Of a stretch of DNA of 16,786 nt, positions 12,950 to 16,786 are shown piece by piece. The first letter of the stretch is position 1; every line of letters starts with the position of its first letter. Both the position numbers and the translations under genes were made by a program. The notes under the pieces were generated by a model. The model was not told the origin of the DNA, did no database searches, and saw nothing but the letters and a program-made list of their open reading frames with translations. The stretch is from Paracoccaceae bacterium (GTDB lineage: Bacteria; Pseudomonadota; Alphaproteobacteria; Rhodobacterales; Rhodobacteraceae), in NCBI GenBank assembly GCA_007120685.1, contig SKNG01000056.1, forward strand, positions 1-16,786, read 5' to 3'.

Positions 12950-14758
12950 TCAGTCGACGGCGGGTTGGGAATCCGGGCTGTCCCCGGCCTTTTCAGCGGC
13001 GTAGTGCACAGCGGCCAGCAGGGCGGGCAGGACGGGTGTGCACAGGATGAAATCCAGCCCCTCATCCATGGCCGCGCGCACGCCTTCATCGGAACCGATG
13101 GCCCCGCCCTTCGCGGCGCGCGCGCCCTTCAGCACGCGGGCGATCTGCTCTGGGTCCTCGCCGCCCTCGGTATGCAACAGGTCCAGGATATCGACACCCT
13201 CGGGCGCCTGGTCCGGGCGCAGCACCCTCAGCGGGCTGGCCTCGCGCGCCCAGTCGGCCAGTTGCGCCAGCCGCGCGTCGCTGCCCTCGTCCGGGGTGGA
13301 GACATCCAGCAGCCCGGCAAAGACCTTGCCCATGCTGCCCTCAACGGTGATCTGACGGCCCTTCAGCGCCTCGACCACCCCTGCCCCGCAGCCCACGACC
13401 GACGGCAGACCCAGCGCGCGGCCGACAACCGCCGCGTGGGATGTCGAGCCGCCGGTTTCGGTGACCACGGCGCGGGCGACGATCATGCCGTGCACATCCT
13501 CGGGGCTGGTGATGGCGCGCACCAGCACCACTTCCTCGCCCGTCTCCGCGCGCGCCTCGGCCTCGTCGGCATCGGTGACGGCCACGCCACGCCCGACGCC
13601 GGGGCTGGCGCCTTCGCCCTGCGCCAATACCTCGATCTCCGGTCCCGGGTCCTGCGTCAGGCGCGGCGCCAGCAGGCTGCGCACCTGCGCGGGTGAAACA
13701 CGGGCCAACGCCTGCGCCGGCGTGATCGTGCCCTCTGCCACCATGTCGTTGGCGATCTGCACCGCCGCTTCCGGCGCGCGCTTGGCGGCGCGGGTCTGCA
13801 GCAGATACAGCTTGCCCTGCTGGACGGTGAATTCGATGTCCTGCACGTCGCCGTTCTCGCGCTCCAGCACCTGCGCGGCGTGCAGCAGGTCGGCATGGGC
13901 CTGCGGTTCATGTTCAGCCATGCGCGACAGGGGCTCTGGTGTGAACTTGCCGGAAACCACATCCTCGCCCTGCGCGCGGGGCAGGTATTCGCCGTAGGGT
14001 TCATGCGTGCCGGTCAGCGGGTTGCGGCTGAACAGGACGCCGGTGCCGCTGCGGTCGTCCAGATTGCCGAAAACCATGGCCTGGATGGTGACGGCGGTGC
14101 CCAGATCATCGGGGATGCCGTGGTGCTGCCGGTAGCGCCGGGCGCGCCGCGCGTTCCAGCTGTCGAACACCGCGCGGACGGCGGCGAAGAGGCGTTCCTC
14201 GATGGTGTCCGGCATCGCCTGCCCTGTGGCGGCCTGCAGCGCCTCGTTCCAGCCGGTCGACCCCGCCTCGGCGTCGAACTCCGCGCCCACCGCCTTGCAG
14301 ACGATGCTGGCGTAAAGGTCGTAGAACCGCCGATGCGTGTCGCGCGCGAAACCGGCGTCGCCGGTGGCTTGTGCCAGATGCGCCTCGGTTGCGTCGGAAA
14401 TGCCCAGGTTCAGGATGGTGTCCATCATCCCGGGCATGGAGATCGGCGCGCCCGAGCGCACCGAGACCAAGAGCGGCACGCCGGGGCCGCCGAAGGCATG
14501 GCCGGTGCGGGCTTCCAGATCCCGGATACCGTCGCGGATCTGATCCTCCAGCCCCGGCGGCATGGCGCCGCTGGCCAGATAGGCGCGGCAGGCCTCGGTG
14601 CTTATGACAAAGGCGGGCGGCACCGGCAGGCCCAGCGACAGCATCCGCGCCACCGACCAGGCCTTGCCGCCGATCAGCGCGGGGGGCGGCAGTTCGCTGC
14701 CGTCCAGGCGCAGGGTCCAGCGCCCGTCCTGGCCGGCCGGGGGGGCAGAGATGGCCAT
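12950..14758 (-). CDS. PPDK-like protein: ATP-grasp plus phosphohistidine domain, no PEP barrel
   Basis: 602-residue relative of pyruvate phosphate dikinase (about 880 residues). The ATP-grasp half is intact: GGKAWSVARM with Lys32, SVRSGAPISMPGMMDTILNL (about 99-118), GTGVLFSRNPLTGTHEPYGE (238-257) and QDIEF...YLLQTR (306-323). The swivelling domain has the phosphoryl-accepting His441 in TETGGSTSHAAVVGRAL. After about residue 485 the sequence does not resemble the PEP/pyruvate TIM barrel; instead there is a ~100-residue tail. So it can probably form phosphohistidine from ATP but must pass phosphate to another protein or substrate, as phenylphosphate synthase does. The start at 14758 lies 4 nt after the upstream stop; an ATG at 14770 (4 residues longer) is equally possible, both with poor ribosome sites. 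Confidence 0.88.
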   Translation of the reverse strand: MAISAPPAGQDGRWTLRLDGSELPPPALIGGKAWSVARMLSLGLPVPPAFVISTEACRAYLASGAMPPGLEDQIRDGIRDLEARTGHAFGGPGVPLLVSVRSGAPISMPGMMDTILNLGISDATEAHLAQATGDAGFARDTHRRFYDLYASIVCKAVGAEFDAEAGSTGWNEALQAATGQAMPDTIEERLFAAVRAVFDSWNARRARRYRQHHGIPDDLGTAVTIQAMVFGNLDDRSGTGVLFSRNPLTGTHEPYGEYLPRAQGEDVVSGKFTPEPLSRMAEHEPQAHADLLHAAQVLERENGDVQDIEFTVQQGKLYLLQTRAAKRAPEAAVQIANDMVAEGTITPAQALARVSPAQVRSLLAPRLTQDPGPEIEVLAQGEGASPGVGRGVAVTDADEAEARAETGEEVVLVRAITSPEDVHGMIVARAVVTETGGSTSHAAVVGRALGLPSVVGCGAGVVEALKGRQITVEGSMGKVFAGLLDVSTPDEGSDARLAQLADWAREASPLRVLRPDQAPEGVDILDLLHTEGGEDPEQIARVLKGARAAKGGAIGSDEGVRAAMDEGLDFILCTPVLPALLAAVHYAAEKAGDSPDSQPAVD

Positions 14759-14762
14759 CGGC

Positions 14763-15368
14763 CTATTCATCACGCTCGCGCCCGAGGATGCGCAGCAGAT
14801 CCTCGTGCATCTCGAACCAAACGGTGTGATAGCTGGGCAGCTTGGCGTCGCTGACCCATTCATGCGCGCCGTCCTCGGCCTTTTCCAGCGCTTCGGTCAG
14901 CAGGTCGTTATAGACCGACAGGCGCGGCAGATGCGCGGCCATCTGGCCGATGACCTGTTCGGCGGCTTCGTGCAGCGCGCCCAGACGGTCGATGATGCGG
15001 GCGTCATAGGCCTTGTCGGAATGATCGTTGGGCACGCGCGAGCCTGCCACTTCCATCGTCTGCCAATCGGTGATCAACTGCTTCAGATCGGAATTCACCT
15101 TCTCGAACCGGTCATAGGCGGCATTCATGGCGTCATTGGCGCGCAGGTCGCCGTAAAGCCGGCTGTATTCCATACGCAGCGCCATCTGCGCCGGCGCGGT
15201 CAGCATGAATTTCGCCTCGCCCGCCTTGGCCGCGCGGCCATTGGTGGCGGCCTGGTCCAGCATGTCGGCGGCGGTGGCCTCGTCAAGGCCGACAATCGCC
15301 GCCACCTCGGCCGGGCTGCCGTGTTTCTTGATGGCCAGCCCGTGCAGGGCAAGATGCATCGCTTGCAT
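14763..15368 (-). CDS. Winged-helix/helical protein of unknown function, partner of the PPDK-like protein
   Basis: 201-residue, predicted mostly helical soluble protein. Residues about 5-62 (LHGLAIKKHGSPAEVAAIVG, then LDEATAADMLDQAA, then AGEAKFMLTAPAQMAL) look like a small winged helix; similar segments are, from memory, fused to or beside PEP-utilising proteins in Actinobacteria. The rest is helical with conserved-looking aromatic and acidic residues (YGDLRANDAMNAAYDRF, SVYNDLLTEALEKAEDGAHE, YHTVWFEMHEDLLRILGRE). No membrane segment or signal peptide. The ATG at 15368 has GGAGGAGAG upstream. It lies 14 nt after the CoA ligase and 4 nt before the dikinase-like gene, so a structural or regulatory subunit of that enzyme is more likely than a transcription factor. 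No function is assigned. Confidence 0.8.
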   Translation of the reverse strand: MQAMHLALHGLAIKKHGSPAEVAAIVGLDEATAADMLDQAATNGRAAKAGEAKFMLTAPAQMALRMEYSRLYGDLRANDAMNAAYDRFEKVNSDLKQLITDWQTMEVAGSRVPNDHSDKAYDARIIDRLGALHEAAEQVIGQMAAHLPRLSVYNDLLTEALEKAEDGAHEWVSDAKLPSYHTVWFEMHEDLLRILGRERDE

Positions 15369-15382
15369 GGTCTCTCCTCCCG

Positions 15383-16786
15383 TCAGTCCTGTGTTGCGGC
15401 CTCGGCGATCAGCCGGTCGCGGATCGCGCGCCGCAGGATCTTGCCCGCCGAGCTTTTCGGCAGTTCCGGCCAGATATCGACGCCGCGCGGGCGCTTGTAG
15501 CCGGCAAGCTGCGCGCGCGCGTGCTCCATGATCGCCTGCGCCTCCAGCCCCTCCCGGCCGGAAACGACGGCATGCACCCGCTCGCCATAGGTCTCGTCCG
15601 GCAGACCCACCACGGCGGCTTCCACCACGCCGGGGAAAGCCATCAGCACCTCTTCCACCTCGCGCGGGTAGACGTTGAAGCCACCGGAAATCAGCATGTC
15701 GTTCTTGCGGTCGAGGATGTAGAAGAACCCGTCCGCGTCCATCGAGCCGATATCGCCGGTGTGCAGCCAGCCATTGCGGAACACCTTCTCCGTCGCCTCG
15801 GGCCGGTTCCAGTAATAGGCCATCAACTGCGGGCCACGGCAGACGATCTCGCCCTTCTCGCCCGGCGGCAGGGGCTGGTCGTTGTCATCGAAGACCGCCA
15901 CCTCGACAATGGTGAAGGGGCGCCCGCAACTGCCGGTGCGGACGTGGTCCTCGGGTTTCAGACAGGTGATGACCATGGGGCTTTCGGCCTGACCGTAGGT
16001 CTGCGCAAAGACCCGGCCAAAACGCGCCTCTGCCCGCGCCAGCAGCGTGGGCGAGATGGGCGAGGCGCCATAGGCGATGCGGCGGAAATTCAGTTGCGCG
16101 TCCTCGATGCCCGGCACCTCCATGATCATCGCCAGCATGGTGGGCACCAGAAAGGTCAGGCTGGCCGCCTCGCGCTGCGCCAGTGCCAGGAATTCGCCCG
16201 CATCGAATTTCGGCATGATCAGCGAGCGGGCACCACGGGTGATGGCGGGCAGGAAGAAGGCGCCCGAGGCGTGCGCGATGGGCGCGGCATGCAGGAAGGT
16301 GTCGCCGGGGCGGATATCCGGCATGAGGTCGGTCAGGAAGGCGCTGAGTTCGGCGAGTTCTCCGCGCGTGGTCAAGGTCACCGCCTTTGGCTGGCCGGTG
16401 GTGCCGCCGGTGTAGCCCAGCCGCAGCGGCGCATCCAGATCGCGGTCGATGGCGCAGGGTGTGCGGTCGCCGCCGTCGATCATCTGCGCCAGCGCGGCCG
16501 CGCCGATGGCGCGCTCCACCTGCAGCCCGTCGATATCCTGATGGATCACGGCGCGCGATCCGCTGTCAGAGAGCTTGTAGTTGTGGTTTTCCAGCGTCTC
16601 GCGCGTGTTCAGGGACACGCGCACCAGCCCGGCCTTGGCCAGCGCGTAATAGGCGATCAGGCATTCGATGGAATTTGGCAAAAGCACGCCCACCCGGTCA
16701 CCCGGCCGCAAGCCGCTGGCCAGCAGCGCGTTGCCCAGCCGGTCGGTGGCCGCGTCGAAATCGCGGTAGCTGAGGCTGCGCGCGCC
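15383..16786 (-). CDS. AMP-forming acyl-CoA ligase, 5' end outside window
   Basis: Member of the ANL adenylate-forming superfamily; converts a carboxylic acid to its CoA thioester with ATP. 468 residues are visible; only the N-terminus is missing, since the frame is open through the right edge (GARSLSYRDFDAATDRLGNA). Motifs in order: ATP loop LGYTGGTTGQPKAV, GASPISP, TYGQAESP, LHTGDIGSMDADGFFYILDR (the Asp that binds ribose), the hinge DRKNDMLISGGFNVYPREVE, and catalytic Lys in PKSSAGKILRR. Stop TGA at 15383. First visible gene of the minus-strand block. In context the substrate could be a beta-keto acid made by the carboxylase or a carboxylic acid precursor; the sequence does not decide. Confidence 0.93.
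   Translation of the reverse strand, partial: GARSLSYRDFDAATDRLGNALLASGLRPGDRVGVLLPNSIECLIAYYALAKAGLVRVSLNTRETLENHNYKLSDSGSRAVIHQDIDGLQVERAIGAAALAQMIDGGDRTPCAIDRDLDAPLRLGYTGGTTGQPKAVTLTTRGELAELSAFLTDLMPDIRPGDTFLHAAPIAHASGAFFLPAITRGARSLIMPKFDAGEFLALAQREAASLTFLVPTMLAMIMEVPGIEDAQLNFRRIAYGASPISPTLLARAEARFGRVFAQTYGQAESPMVITCLKPEDHVRTGSCGRPFTIVEVAVFDDNDQPLPPGEKGEIVCRGPQLMAYYWNRPEATEKVFRNGWLHTGDIGSMDADGFFYILDRKNDMLISGGFNVYPREVEEVLMAFPGVVEAAVVGLPDETYGERVHAVVSGREGLEAQAIMEHARAQLAGYKRPRGVDIWPELPKSSAGKILRRAIRDRLIAEAATQD

Noticed and set aside
8031..16786. A known acetone/acetophenone carboxylase (hydantoinase-type subunits)
   Set aside because: None of the hydantoinase-like HyuA/HyuB subunits of those enzymes is present; only the logic of ATP-dependent ketone carboxylation is borrowed as analogy.
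1..16786. Mobile elements, CRISPR arrays, tRNA or rRNA genes
   Set aside because: No transposase or integrase motif, no regularly spaced direct repeats and no cloverleaf-like sequence was recognised on either strand.

Overview
The window reads as chromosomal DNA of a GC-rich alphaproteobacterium, most likely Rhodobacterales (Rhodobacter/Paracoccus-like). The basis is the very high G+C, tight gene packing, short purine-rich ribosome binding sites, a bioMNY biotin transporter and the general look of the proteins. No rRNA, tRNA, CRISPR array, transposase or phage gene was seen. Taxonomy is inference.

Layout. (1) 1-1188, minus: 5' part of an ALDH7-type (alpha-aminoadipate semialdehyde) dehydrogenase, cut by the window edge. 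(2) 1189-1683: a leader, a plus-strand 39-codon gene and a strong intrinsic terminator. (3) 1698-3646, minus: bioM-bioN-bioY, a complete ECF-type biotin uptake system, only 34 nt behind a DUF3237 gene (3681-4139). (4) 3681-7882: a small regulon of five genes: DUF3237 (-), an FCD-type GntR regulator (+), a FabL-like short-chain dehydrogenase with Y-x6-K (+), a zinc alcohol dehydrogenase (-) and a classical SDR (+). All three promoter regions here carry TTGT-N3-ACAA operators with a neighbouring degenerate copy exactly 13 bp away, so the GntR protein probably controls the whole block and itself. (5) 8031-16786, all minus and nearly gapless: AMP-forming acyl-CoA ligase (cut by the right edge), a 201-residue predicted winged-helix/helical protein, a pyruvate-phosphate-dikinase-like protein lacking the PEP-binding barrel, a biotin carboxyl carrier protein, a biotin carboxylase, a carboxyltransferase-type barrel protein, a thiolase and an EthD-family protein.

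Most interesting part. The eight-gene block looks like an uncharacterised ATP- and biotin-dependent carboxylation pathway. The carboxyltransferase has Tyr174 where biotin carboxyltransferases carry the metal-binding carboxylated Lys, and His-Ser-Asn (204-206) instead of His-x-His. The dikinase-like protein keeps the ATP-grasp and phosphohistidine domains but has no acceptor barrel. One coherent reading is: dehydrogenases oxidise a secondary alcohol to a ketone; the dikinase-like pair activates it (by analogy to phenylphosphate synthase and to ATP-dependent acetone/acetophenone carboxylases); the biotin enzyme carboxylates it to a beta-keto acid; the ligase makes the CoA thioester; and the thiolase cleaves it. 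The substrate and the activation step are inference. The co-located biotin transporter would fit a raised demand for biotin.
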